NCBI GenBank assembly: GCA_000526575.1
Contig: JAGI01000002.1
Coordinates: 1,798,001-1,862,000, forward strand
DNA from: Clostridium sp. 12(A)
GTDB lineage: Bacteria > Bacillota > Clostridia > Lachnospirales > Lachnospiraceae
DNA: 64,000 bases
Direction of reading: 5' to 3'
Each line of letters begins with the position of its first letter. Within the stretch, counting starts at the first letter, position 1. Below are positions 7,944-15,999 of the stretch, one piece after another. The notes under the pieces were generated by a model, which had not been told where the DNA came from, did not search any database, and was given only the letters and a program-made list of their open reading frames with translations. The position numbers were made by a program, and so were the translations under genes.

Positions 7944-7976
7944 TTTTTAAAGTATTACACCTAGCAGTCGCATAAA

Positions 7977-8222
7977 TTATTTCTTTGTATATTCAATAAC
8001 CACGTATGCAGAGGCACCAGAATAAAATCCACCGACATTAACAAAGTAATATTGTAACTCACCTGCTCCCGCATCATAAACCATATTTACTGCTACAGGT
8101 AGCGCATCTGCGCGGTTATAGGATGTCTGCAACACGATCTGACCCGTTTCTGCCTTATTGGTAGCACTACCGTACAAATCAACCAGTCTTTCAATATTAA
8201 GTCCTGAAACATCTGCAAACAC
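7977..8222 (-). CDS. Hypothetical protein, possibly 5'-broken
   Basis: An 81-residue frame with only a GTG as possible start. The same frame continues upstream for 18 further protein-like codons (ITGSLANESGNSL...), then meets TAA. No ATG or good ribosome site exists in that frame. A frame-shifted ATG at about 8272 would join it by a +1 shift. The product has alternating hydrophobic residues suggesting beta-strands and no membrane span. I do not recognise the family. It lies just upstream of the GGGtGRT relic, so this stretch is probably a decaying region. Frame corruption or a sequence error are both possible. Confidence 0.4.
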   Translation of the reverse strand: MFADVSGLNIERLVDLYGSATNKAETGQIVLQTSYNRADALPVAVNMVYDAGAGELQYYFVNVGGFYSGASAYVVIEYTKK

Positions 8223-8372
8223 TAACGAATTACCGCTTTCATTTGCAAGCGATCCTGTAATGACACCGATTCGACGTGAACTTTCTTATCCATCTACAAT
8301 CCAAAATGAATGCTTTTCCTTTCACACTCGCGTAATATCTTATGGCATTTATAAATTATACTTTATGATTAC

Positions 8373-8411
8373 TTGCTATCATATGATTTATTTCGTATAA
8401 TATACGAAATA
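8373..8411 (+). promoter_or_regulatory. Promoter overlapped by a 23-bp perfect palindrome
   Basis: TTGCTA (8373-8378) and TATAAT (8396-8401) are 17 bases apart and face the gene at 8443. The -10 box is inside a perfect inverted repeat with 11-base arms TATTTCGTATA and TATACGAAATA (8389-8399, 8401-8411) around one central base. This is typical of a dimeric repressor site. Confidence 0.6.
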
Positions 8412-8442
8412 TTAAATTACAGATATAAGGGGGAAACGAGAT

Positions 8443-8691
8443 TTGTCAACATATTTTATCATGGGTGCACTTTATTTAGGAACAGGTCTGTATCTAAAAT
8501 CGGTTGAAAAAAGAAGACATGTTCGCAGAAAAAACATCGCTGGTGAAGAGGAATTCAAATCCCACAGGGATTCTAAAATGCAAGGGGCAATTGATTGTGT
8601 AATTAGCATTGCAAGCATTTTTTTTGTTATAGGTGGTGTCACTTCTTTAATGTGTTGGTTTATGATAATATTTCATATATTCTACAAATAA
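8443..8691 (+). CDS. Small membrane protein, 82 aa
   Basis: The frame begins with TTG at 8443 after a strong AAGGGGG ribosome site with 8-base spacing, and encodes 82 residues. Hydrophobic segments lie at about 3-18 and 52-80, with a basic, charged loop between them (EKRRHVRRKN, EEEFKSHRD). The family is not recognised. It has a good promoter with a palindromic operator (8373-8411) and a shared terminator downstream, so it is a regulated single-gene unit. Function is unknown. Confidence 0.6.
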   Translation: MSTYFIMGALYLGTGLYLKSVEKRRHVRRKNIAGEEEFKSHRDSKMQGAIDCVISIASIFFVIGGVTSLMCWFMIIFHIFYK

Positions 8692-8773
8692 ATAGATTTA
8701 CTTCTCTCCAATAAACCATACTGGCTACTGATCTGTTACATATAAAACAAACTCCAGATACTCAATAAAATCT

Positions 8774-8808
8774 AAAAAAAGGTAGCATCCCCATGAATGC
8801 TACCTTTT
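8774..8808. terminator. Bidirectional terminator
   Basis: Perfect arms GGTAGCAT (8781-8788) and ATGCTACC (8797-8804) have A-runs on one side and T on the other, serving the convergent genes at 8443-8691 and 8818-9282. Confidence 0.75.
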
Positions 8809-8817
8809 GTCAAAGTA

Positions 8818-9282
8818 TTAATTATTACATAATTCATTTGAATCTTTTTTCTTAGTACTAAATTGAGCCGTCAGCATTAAACACCCAAAATCTGCTGCTA
8901 ATAATATAAAATATATAGTTCCAAGAGGTGTTGAAGTTTTTGCACTGGCAAGGTCATAATAGATTTCATCATTATAAAGCAATGCATTAAACTTGTGTCC
9001 CTTTAGTCTTACAAATTTATCATAACCTACCGCACCCTTTACTTCATACTCCTTATTTTGATAGGCAGCGGTGACCTTTATGAATTCTTTCGCTTTTTTT
9101 CTAAACATCTTTTTAGCAACGACATTTTTATTTACATCTAAAATTTCTACTTCTACCTTCTCACAGTCCTCTTCCCTTACTCCGTTATTTACTTTCAGGT
9201 TTAACACTACGCAGGCTACAGTTATTATTACAAATAATACTAAAAAAATATTTCTTAATTTCTTTCTCTTTGCATTTTTCAA
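8818..9282 (-). CDS. Two-span membrane protein, DUF3592-like, 154 aa
   Basis: 154-residue protein starting at TTG (AGGGGAT upstream). It has membrane spans at about 11-29 and 119-140, with an extracytoplasmic beta-rich domain between them (YEVKGAVGYDKFVRLKG...). This span-domain-span plan resembles DUF3592-type proteins, but the assignment is tentative. No catalytic motif is visible. It shares a terminator with the convergent small membrane gene. Function is unknown. Confidence 0.55.
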   Translation of the reverse strand: MKNAKRKKLRNIFLVLFVIITVACVVLNLKVNNGVREEDCEKVEVEILDVNKNVVAKKMFRKKAKEFIKVTAAYQNKEYEVKGAVGYDKFVRLKGHKFNALLYNDEIYYDLASAKTSTPLGTIYFILLAADFGCLMLTAQFSTKKKDSNELCNN

Positions 9283-9359
9283 TGACTCGATCCCCTGTTC
9301 GTATTCTAAACTATGATCTGACAGCTAAACAGATTAGATAGTTCGCCTACAATCATCAT

Positions 9360-9686
9360 TTATTGCATCTGTTTCCAGTATTTCGATAGAAAACAAAATG
9401 TAATGATAGGATTTACCAGACCGACCATTGATGATATAATCCCCACACTATGTATAGCCACATTTAGAACCATTATAATGATTGTACAAACAACAATGGC
9501 GTAAAAGGCAATCTTCGTTTTCTTAATTAACAGCAGTACATATGCAGCACAACCAGCTAAACCAATAACAGCCAGATCAAAAAATCCTAACGTACCATTG
9601 ACAATTGCAGCAAGTGCGCTTAAAACGATACAAATAATGCTCCAAATCTTAATTCCTTTTCCAAATACTAATACTTCTTCATTCAT
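9360..9686 (-). CDS. Four-span membrane protein, 108 aa
   Basis: The start is placed at 9686, where GCGAGGGAATGAG precedes ATG. The open frame extends 30 codons upstream without a ribosome site. The 108-residue product consists mainly of four hydrophobic segments (about 10-28, 33-50, 56-74, 80-97) with short loops, ending in a basic KYWKQMQ tail. No family is recognised. It sits between two other small membrane-protein genes and the GGGtGRT operon. Confidence 0.6.
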   Translation of the reverse strand: MNEEVLVFGKGIKIWSIICIVLSALAAIVNGTLGFFDLAVIGLAGCAAYVLLLIKKTKIAFYAIVVCTIIIMVLNVAIHSVGIISSMVGLVNPIITFCFLSKYWKQMQ

Positions 9687-9804
9687 CTCATTCCCTCGCT
9701 TCTCAGTTATAATGTTACATATAAATAATCGTCCTAAATAGTAACTTCTTAATGTTAATAAGGAAATATGTCTCATAATCTCAATTTACCCTCATTTTAT
9801 ACAG

Positions 9805-9830
9805 AAAAAAGGAGCCGCAAAAACGGCTCC
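9805..9830 (-). terminator. Terminator of the GGGtGRT operon
   Basis: The minus strand forms GGAGCCG/CGGCTCC with a 6-base loop followed by six T. The hairpin core is identical in sequence to that at 7817-7836. Confidence 0.8.
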
Positions 9831-9901
9831 TCTTCTTATGATTACTTATGCGTATTTTTTCGTCTATTTATTACAATCCCTAATAAAATCAAGCTTATTT
9901 C

Positions 9902-10939
9902 TTAGAACTTACCAGCAGTAGCGCTCTCTTCAATTCCGACAGCGACAGCTACAGTAGCACCTACCATTGGGTTATTACCCATACCAATAAGACCCATCAT
10001 CTCAACGTGAGCTGGTACGGAAGAAGAACCTGCGAACTGAGCGTCAGAGTGCATACGTCCCATAGTATCTGTCATACCATAGGAAGCTGGGCCTGCGCCC
10101 ATGTTATCTGGGTGAAGGGTACGGCCTGTACCGCCGCCGGAAGCTACGGAGAAGTACTGTTTGCCTTTCTCGTTGCATTCCTTTTTATAGGTACCTGCTA
10201 CTGGATGCTGGAATCTGGTTGGGTTTGTGGAGTTACCGGTGATGGAAACATCTACGCCCTCTTTCCACATGATAGCAACGCCTTCGGTTACGTCGTTGGC
10301 ACCGTAGCAGTTTACTTTTGCTCTTAAGCCTTCAGAATAAGATTTTCTGAAAAGTTCTTTTACTTCGCCTGTGTAGTAATCCATCTCTGTTTCTACATAA
10401 GTAAAGCCGTTGATTCTGGAAATGATCTGAGCAGCATCTTTTCCTAAACCATTTAAAATAACTCTTAAAGGTTTCTGGCGAACTTTGTTTGCCTTCTCAG
10501 CAATACCGATGGCACCTTCTGCAGCTGCGAAGGACTCATGTCCTGCAAGGAAGCAGAAGCAATCTGTACCTTCTTCTAACAGCATCTTTCCTAAGTTTCC
10601 GTGTCCGATACCTACGTTACGCTGATCGGCTACAGATCCAGGAATACAGAAAGCCTGAAGGCCTTCACCAATGGCTGCTGCAGCGTCTGCTGCTTTTCTG
10701 CAATCTTTTTTAATGGCGATTGCTGCACCAACTATGTATGCCCAGCACGCATTTTCAAAACAAATCGGCTGAATCTTCTTTACCTGCTCATATACATCAA
10801 GACCTGCATCTTTTGTAATCTTCTCAGCTTCTTCGATAGAAGCAATCCCATAGCTATTTAATACGGAATTGATTTTTTCAATTCTTCTTTCATATGATTC
10901 AAATAATGCCATTACCTTGTCCTCCTTATTATTGGCCAA
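9902..10939 (-). CDS. GGGtGRT protein
   Basis: 345-residue protein named for its GGGTGRT motif, here near residue 262 (ASGGGTGRTLHPDNMG), followed by a well-conserved C-terminus rich in Gly and Met. The family is common in anaerobic Firmicutes, and its biochemical role is not established as far as I know. The gene lies 22 bases after the NifU-like scaffold gene on the same strand, with AAGGAGGAC before the ATG, so the two form an operon. This suggests a link to Fe-S cluster handling. There is no signal peptide or membrane span. A decayed copy of its 3' end lies at 7808-7943. Confidence 0.85.
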   Translation of the reverse strand: MANNKEDKVMALFESYERRIEKINSVLNSYGIASIEEAEKITKDAGLDVYEQVKKIQPICFENACWAYIVGAAIAIKKDCRKAADAAAAIGEGLQAFCIPGSVADQRNVGIGHGNLGKMLLEEGTDCFCFLAGHESFAAAEGAIGIAEKANKVRQKPLRVILNGLGKDAAQIISRINGFTYVETEMDYYTGEVKELFRKSYSEGLRAKVNCYGANDVTEGVAIMWKEGVDVSITGNSTNPTRFQHPVAGTYKKECNEKGKQYFSVASGGGTGRTLHPDNMGAGPASYGMTDTMGRMHSDAQFAGSSSVPAHVEMMGLIGMGNNPMVGATVAVAVGIEESATAGKF

Positions 10940-10961
10940 TAACTATTTTCCGGTCAGCCGA

Positions 10962-11654
10962 TTATTCATGTCTTGGGTCAATGATCTTAACAGCATCTGC
11001 AACGCGGCCGTACTGTCCTTTTGCCTTTTCCCAAGCGGTATTCGGATCGTCACCCTTCTTAATAAAATCAGTCATCTTGCCAAGACTTACAAACTGATAA
11101 CCAATGATCTGATTTTCCTCATCAAGAGCAATGCCGGTTACATAACCTTCTGCCATCTCTAAATAACGAGGACCTTTCTTTAAGGTTCCGTACATGGTTC
11201 CTACCTGTGAACGAAGTCCTTTTCCTAAGTCTTCCAGGCCCGCACCTACTGGAAGACCGTCTTCGGAAAATGCACTCTGAGTTCTTCCGTAAGCGATCTG
11301 TAAGAATAACTCTCTCATAGCAGTGTTAATAGCGTCACAAACAAGATCTGTATTTAATGCTTCTAAAACAGTTAAACCTGGCAGAATCTCAGCTGCCATA
11401 GCAGCGGAATGAGTCATACCGGAGCAACCGATAGTTTCTACTAATGCTTCCTGAACGATTCCTTCTTTTACGTTAAGAGTCAGCTTGCATGCACCCTGCT
11501 GAGGAGCACACCAACCAACGCCATGTGTTAAACCGGAGATATCTTTAACTTCTTTAGATTTTACCCATTTTGCTTCTTCCGGGATTGGAGCTGCGCCGTG
11601 GTGAACGCCCTGTGCTACTACGCACATCTCTTCTACTTCATGTGAATAAATCAT
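10962..11654 (-). CDS. NifU-like iron-sulfur cluster scaffold-related protein
   Basis: 230-residue protein with an IscU/NifU N-terminal-type core. Candidate cluster ligands are C49 and C56 (GWCAPQQGACKL) and C77 (TIGCSGM). The GCSGMT motif and flanking helix (AAMAAEILPG) resemble the IscU/NifU fold. A C-terminal extension beyond residue 110 is unlike ordinary SufU/IscU. It is the first gene of a two-gene operon with GGGtGRT, and a GAAAGGAG ribosome site precedes the ATG. Fe-S cluster binding or delivery is inferred from fold and pairing, and the client protein is unknown. Confidence 0.75.
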   Translation of the reverse strand: MIYSHEVEEMCVVAQGVHHGAAPIPEEAKWVKSKEVKDISGLTHGVGWCAPQQGACKLTLNVKEGIVQEALVETIGCSGMTHSAAMAAEILPGLTVLEALNTDLVCDAINTAMRELFLQIAYGRTQSAFSEDGLPVGAGLEDLGKGLRSQVGTMYGTLKKGPRYLEMAEGYVTGIALDEENQIIGYQFVSLGKMTDFIKKGDDPNTAWEKAKGQYGRVADAVKIIDPRHE

Positions 11655-11774
11655 GTTAAAACTCCTTTCGAATAAGTAATAATTGTGAAAAGTACTTTGT
11701 TAAATATATCACATCATACTTGATTACATTTTCTCATATTATGTCGATTTCCGCAAGTGTTTTTTATTTTATAC

Positions 11775-11816
11775 AAAAGCCGGAAGGCAGAAATCACGGG
11801 ATTTCTGCCTTCCGGC
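11775..11816 (-). terminator. Terminator of the NlpC/P60 gene
   Basis: A perfect 16-bp stem (GCCGGAAGGCAGAAAT and its complement, 11779-11816) is followed by TTTTG on the minus strand, 20 bases after the stop codon. Confidence 0.9.
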
Positions 11817-11836
11817 ATTCAACTATATTATGTCAT

Positions 11837-13087
11837 TTAAACGATTCTTCTTACAGATAGAATGGTCCGGTAAGTAGCTGTACCTATCTTAATTCCAGTC
11901 CTTGGGCTGCTTGCATGAACAATCTGTCCATTGCCGATGTAAATAGCAATATGGCCTGCATAACATATCAAATCTCCCGGCTGGGCATCTGCATAGGACA
12001 CCTCGCGGCCTGCGGAGCGCTGCTCCGTTGAGCTTCTGGGCAGAGAATAACCGAATTTCCGGTAGACAGCCTGGGTAAAGCCGGAACAGTCCGCTCCGTT
12101 TGTTAAGCTGGTTCCGCCAAAGACATATGGATTTCCAAGGAACTGAAGGCCATAGTCAGCCACAGCTCGTCCCGAGGCGCTGCCGCCGCTGCTCTTTGCT
12201 GCGGTTGGGCCGGAATATGTATTGTTGGCACTTGTGGACTTACCAGAAGTATTCTTTGCGGCTTTCTTTCTTGCATCTTCTTCTGCTTTTTTCCTGGCTT
12301 CCTCAGCGGCTCTCCGTCTGGCTTCTTCTTCCTTCGCCTTACGGATTTCCTCATTCTTCTTCTCTACAGTCTTAGCATAAGCTGCAGCTTCCTGCTTTGC
12401 AACAGCAAGCTGGCCGTCAAAGTTGGAAACCTCTTTTTTCTTTTTGCTGATCAAGGTCTCAAGCTGGCCCTGCTGTTCCTTATATTCAAGCTTCATGCCT
12501 TCCATCTCGGCTTTATCATCTTCCAAGTCAGCCTTGTAATCGGCAACCTTTTGTTTGGTCTCCTGATATGTCTCAAGCATCTTACGGTCATATGTATAAA
12601 TGCCTTCTACATACTCAGCCTTATTAAGAAGATCAGACATGTTCTTTACCTGAAGAAATATATCCAGATATTCTGTATCACCCTTTTCATACATATACTG
12701 GATTCTCTTTTTCATTGCAGAATACTGTTTTTCTTCTTCTTTCTTTGCCTCTTCATAATCCTTTTCGGCCTGTTTGATTTCGGCTTCTTTATTCGCCATA
12801 TCATTTTCCAGTACCTTGATATCAGATAAAAGTTCTGTGAGATTAGAAGTAAGCTTTGATACCTGACTTTGAGCGGCACTCTTTTTATTCTCCGCATCCT
12901 TGGCCTTTTGATTGGCCTCTTCCATCTTTTTTTGCGCTTCCTGTTTCTCTTTTTCTGCTTTCGTAAGAGCATAAGCCGGCACTGTCTGGCTTACGACCAG
13001 GATACCTATGAGCGAACTTAAAAAAAACTTTCGTAGTCCTTTTGCATTCTTATGAATGCTGTTAAATAGTAATTTTCGTTTCATCAT
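11837..13087 (-). CDS. Secreted coiled-coil NlpC/P60 peptidoglycan endopeptidase
   Basis: Cell-wall hydrolase of 416 residues cutting peptide stems of peptidoglycan. The start is set at 13087 (AAAAGGGAACGG before ATG ATG). The open frame runs 48 codons further without support. A signal peptide ends near residue 40 (VPAYA-LTKAE). A Lys/Glu-rich coiled coil spans about 42-275, then an Ala/Lys/Ser linker. The NlpC/P60 domain fills the last 115 residues, with C334 (ADCSGF), H379 (AGHIAIYIG) and H391 (IVHASS). The coiled coil plus NlpC plan matches PcsB/CwlO-like hydrolases, which act with FtsEX in division or elongation; no ftsEX is seen here. Confidence 0.9.
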   Translation of the reverse strand: MMKRKLLFNSIHKNAKGLRKFFLSSLIGILVVSQTVPAYALTKAEKEKQEAQKKMEEANQKAKDAENKKSAAQSQVSKLTSNLTELLSDIKVLENDMANKEAEIKQAEKDYEEAKKEEEKQYSAMKKRIQYMYEKGDTEYLDIFLQVKNMSDLLNKAEYVEGIYTYDRKMLETYQETKQKVADYKADLEDDKAEMEGMKLEYKEQQGQLETLISKKKKEVSNFDGQLAVAKQEAAAYAKTVEKKNEEIRKAKEEEARRRAAEEARKKAEEDARKKAAKNTSGKSTSANNTYSGPTAAKSSGGSASGRAVADYGLQFLGNPYVFGGTSLTNGADCSGFTQAVYRKFGYSLPRSSTEQRSAGREVSYADAQPGDLICYAGHIAIYIGNGQIVHASSPRTGIKIGTATYRTILSVRRIV

Positions 13088-13205
13088 CCGTTCCCTTTTA
13101 CCATATTTTCTACTATATATGTTAACTAAAACAGGAATAAAATTCAAGTCCAAAATTATTAATTTTTTAAATTTGATGTAATAACTTTGTTTTATTTTAC
13201 CATTT

Positions 13206-14552
13206 TTAATCGTTTGGAAGCTTTTTTGCAACCAGCAAAAAGCAGAGGAAGAACAAAATTCCTTTTATAATCGAGGATATGGAGAATGCCCACCAGATAC
13301 CATCAAGTCCCAGAGAGGTACCGCTTAAAAGAATTGCAAGAGGGATTCTTGCGGAGGTAAATATGATGCTTATGATGGAACATAACAATGTTTTCCCAAG
13401 GCCGGATAAAGCTCCAATGGTGGTAAGCTCCAGGCACATGAACATCTGAGAGAATCCCAGTATTACAAGATACTTAACACCAAGGGGAATCACCTCCTGC
13501 TCATGAATAAAAACTCCAAATATCTGGGAGGGAAAGCATATTAAGAGTGCAGAGCAGAAGAACCCCCAGACAGCCATAATACCAATGGCTGTGGAATATC
13601 CCTTTTTCACCCGTTTAAATTGTCTGGCTCCATAGTTTTGTCCAATAAAGGAATTAATGGCAGCCGCGAAACCATCGGCTGTCATCCAGGAAATGGACTC
13701 GATCTGGCCTCCAACCCTTAGCACTGCAACAGCTGTATCTCCAAAACCGGCTACAAAACGGGTCAGGACCATGGAGATGCTGGTGTAGATTAAATTCTGG
13801 ATTGAGGTAGGAAACCCTATTTTAACGATTTCCTTTCTGTAATTCCAGGGAACCTTGTGTAATATATGAACCTTGTCAAAAACATGTTTGTCCTTTCGGA
13901 TGGCTCTTAAGAACATCACAGAAACAATAAATTGCGCCAGCACGGTAGCTGATGCAGAACCAGCCACGCCAAAGCCCTTTAATGGACCAAACCCAAAGAT
14001 TAATAACGGGTTTAAAACAATATTTAAAACGAGACCGACTACATTTGCATATAAAGGCGTTCTGCTGTCTCCCGTTGCAGTCATAATTCCAGTTATAATT
14101 CCATTAAAAAAGGAGAAAAAAATAAGCCCGCAGGTGATTTTTAAATATACCTGGGCATTTAGAATAATGGATTCATGATTCAATCCAAAAAATCCAATCA
14201 ATAAGCTTGCTCCAAAATAGCAAACCGCTCCAAATAAAACAGCAAATAACATTCCCATCTGTAAGGCAGCCGTAACATATTTCCCAGCTTCCTCCGGCTC
14301 TTTCCGGCCTAAGGAGTGAGCCACTTTAACCTGTCCGCCCATTTTGGCCATTGCTACCACTCCCTGGGACAGCCATACATACATTCCCGCTGCACCTACG
14401 GCAGCAACTGCTTCAGACCCTACCAGTCCAAGCCAAGCCATATCCGTTAAGTTATAGGCCATCTGAAGCATGGCTGTTCCCATAATAGGCAGTGCCAGGC
14501 CAGTTAAGGCTTTAAATATTTTTCCATTTAATAAATCAATTTTTCTGTTCAT
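13206..14552 (-). CDS. MATE-family multidrug/metabolite exporter
   Basis: 448-residue membrane protein with about 12 hydrophobic spans in two homologous halves, of the NorM/DinF-like MATE type driven by Na+ or H+. The N-terminal segment (LTGLALPIMGTAMLQMAYNLTDMAWLG) and the conserved GQNYGA motif near residue 300 fit the family. The exported compound cannot be deduced. It lies 118 bases upstream of the NlpC gene, and its own start follows an ACGGAG site. A bidirectional terminator separates it from the NfnB gene. Confidence 0.88.
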   Translation of the reverse strand: MNRKIDLLNGKIFKALTGLALPIMGTAMLQMAYNLTDMAWLGLVGSEAVAAVGAAGMYVWLSQGVVAMAKMGGQVKVAHSLGRKEPEEAGKYVTAALQMGMLFAVLFGAVCYFGASLLIGFFGLNHESIILNAQVYLKITCGLIFFSFFNGIITGIMTATGDSRTPLYANVVGLVLNIVLNPLLIFGFGPLKGFGVAGSASATVLAQFIVSVMFLRAIRKDKHVFDKVHILHKVPWNYRKEIVKIGFPTSIQNLIYTSISMVLTRFVAGFGDTAVAVLRVGGQIESISWMTADGFAAAINSFIGQNYGARQFKRVKKGYSTAIGIMAVWGFFCSALLICFPSQIFGVFIHEQEVIPLGVKYLVILGFSQMFMCLELTTIGALSGLGKTLLCSIISIIFTSARIPLAILLSGTSLGLDGIWWAFSISSIIKGILFFLCFLLVAKKLPND

Positions 14553-14571
14553 ACATCAATTACTCCGTTTC

Positions 14572-14599
14572 AAAAGGGCTGCCACACGGCAGCCCTTTT
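14572..14599. terminator. Bidirectional terminator after nfnB
   Basis: Perfect 12-base arms AAAAGGGCTGCC and GGCAGCCCTTTT around a 4-base loop, located 11 bases after the 14611 stop. Confidence 0.85.
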
Positions 14600-14610
14600 C
14601 TATCTACGGA

Positions 14611-15999
14611 TCAATCCTTGGCAGAAAGAAATTCGTGAATTCCTCTGGCACCGGCACGGCCGGCTTCCATGGCAAGAATTACGGTCGCAGCACCTGTTAC
14701 TGCATCTCCGCCGGCATAAACGCCTTCCTTGCTGGTCTTTCCAGTCTCCTCTTCCGCAATAATACATCTGCGCTTATTGATATCCAATCCCTTAGTCGTA
14801 TTGGAAATCAGAGGATTTGGTGAGGTACCAAGAGACATAATGACGGTATCTACGTCAATGACAAATTCAGAATCCTTAACCTCTACCGGTTTTCTTCTGC
14901 CGGATGCATCCGGTTCTCCAAGTTCCATTCTAATGCATTTCATTCCATTGACCCAGCCTTTTTCATCAGTTAAGATTTCAGTCGGATTGGTCAGCAGGTC
15001 AAAAATAATACCTTCTTCTTTTGCGTGATGAACTTCTTCTGCTCTGGCAGGAAGCTCTGCTTCACTTCTTCTATAAACAACATGAACCTCTGCACCAAGA
15101 CGAAGCGCTGTTCTGGCTGCATCCATGGCAACGTTTCCGCCGCCTACGACTGCTACCTTCTTGCCTGCTGCAATCGGTGTGTCATAATCATCGCGGAATG
15201 CTTTCATCAGGTTGCTTCTGGTTAAATATTCATTGGCTGAGAATACGCCGTTGGCATTCTCACCTGGTATTCCCATAAACATGGGGAGTCCGGCACCGGA
15301 ACCGATGAATACGGCCTGAAAACCTTCCTCATCGAAAAGCTGATCAATGGTTACAGATTTACCAATGATTACATTGGTCTCAATGGTTACGCCAAGCTTT
15401 CTTACGTTGTCAATCTCAGGCTGAACCACGCGTTCCTTGGGAAGACGGAACTCTGGGATACCATAGGTCAAAACTCCGCCTGGCTCATGAAGAGCTTCGA
15501 AAATGGTCACTTCATAACCAAGCTTTGCAAGGTCCCCCGCACAGGTAAGGCCAGAGGGGCCGGAACCAATGACAGCTACCTTTTTTCCGTTGGTCTTTTC
15601 TGGAGCCTGAGGTACGATACCGTGTTCTCTGGACCAATCCGCTACGAAACGCTCCAGCTTTCCGATGGAAACCGGCTCTCCCTTGATTCCACGGATACAT
15701 ACGCCTTCACACTGACTTTCCTGGGGGCATACACGGCCGCATACCGCAGGAAGGGCAGAAGACAATGCAATGATCTTTGATGCTTCTTCAATATTACCGT
15801 CTTCCACTTCTTTAATAAATCCTGGAATATTTATGGAAACAGGACAGCCGCCCACACATCTTGGGTTTTTACACTTGATGCAGCGGGAAGCTTCCTCTCT
15901 TGCTTCTTCTTCATTGTATCCAAGGCAGACTTCCTCGAAATTAGTTGCTCTTACCTTTGGATCCTGTTCTCTTACTGGTACTTTCTTTAAAACGTCCAT
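14611..15999 (-). CDS. NfnB-type large subunit (GltD-like flavoprotein)
   Basis: 462-residue FAD protein of the glutamate-synthase small-subunit family. N-terminal cysteines C40, C43, C48, C52 and C87, C91, C97, C101 can bind two [4Fe-4S] clusters. FAD and NADPH dinucleotide-binding folds follow (VIGSGPSGLTCAG near 144, VVGGGNVAMDAA near 285). Its ATG shares one base with the stop of the FNR-like partner (TAATG). The pair matches NfnAB, the electron-bifurcating NADH-dependent ferredoxin:NADP oxidoreductase, rather than glutamate synthase, because no large GltB subunit is nearby and the partner is NfnA-like. A role in anaerobic redox balance is inferred. Confidence 0.8.
   Translation of the reverse strand: MDVLKKVPVREQDPKVRATNFEEVCLGYNEEEAREEASRCIKCKNPRCVGGCPVSINIPGFIKEVEDGNIEEASKIIALSSALPAVCGRVCPQESQCEGVCIRGIKGEPVSIGKLERFVADWSREHGIVPQAPEKTNGKKVAVIGSGPSGLTCAGDLAKLGYEVTIFEALHEPGGVLTYGIPEFRLPKERVVQPEIDNVRKLGVTIETNVIIGKSVTIDQLFDEEGFQAVFIGSGAGLPMFMGIPGENANGVFSANEYLTRSNLMKAFRDDYDTPIAAGKKVAVVGGGNVAMDAARTALRLGAEVHVVYRRSEAELPARAEEVHHAKEEGIIFDLLTNPTEILTDEKGWVNGMKCIRMELGEPDASGRRKPVEVKDSEFVIDVDTVIMSLGTSPNPLISNTTKGLDINKRRCIIAEEETGKTSKEGVYAGGDAVTGAATVILAMEAGRAGARGIHEFLSAKD

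Noticed and set aside
13088-13231. 48-codon extension of the NlpC/P60 protein
   Set aside because: It precedes a normal signal peptide and ribosome site, so the shorter start is preferred.
14611-15999. Glutamate synthase small subunit (GltD) as final call
   Set aside because: No large subunit is nearby and the coupled partner is NfnA-like with an Asp-plus-three-Cys cluster site, so NfnB fits better.
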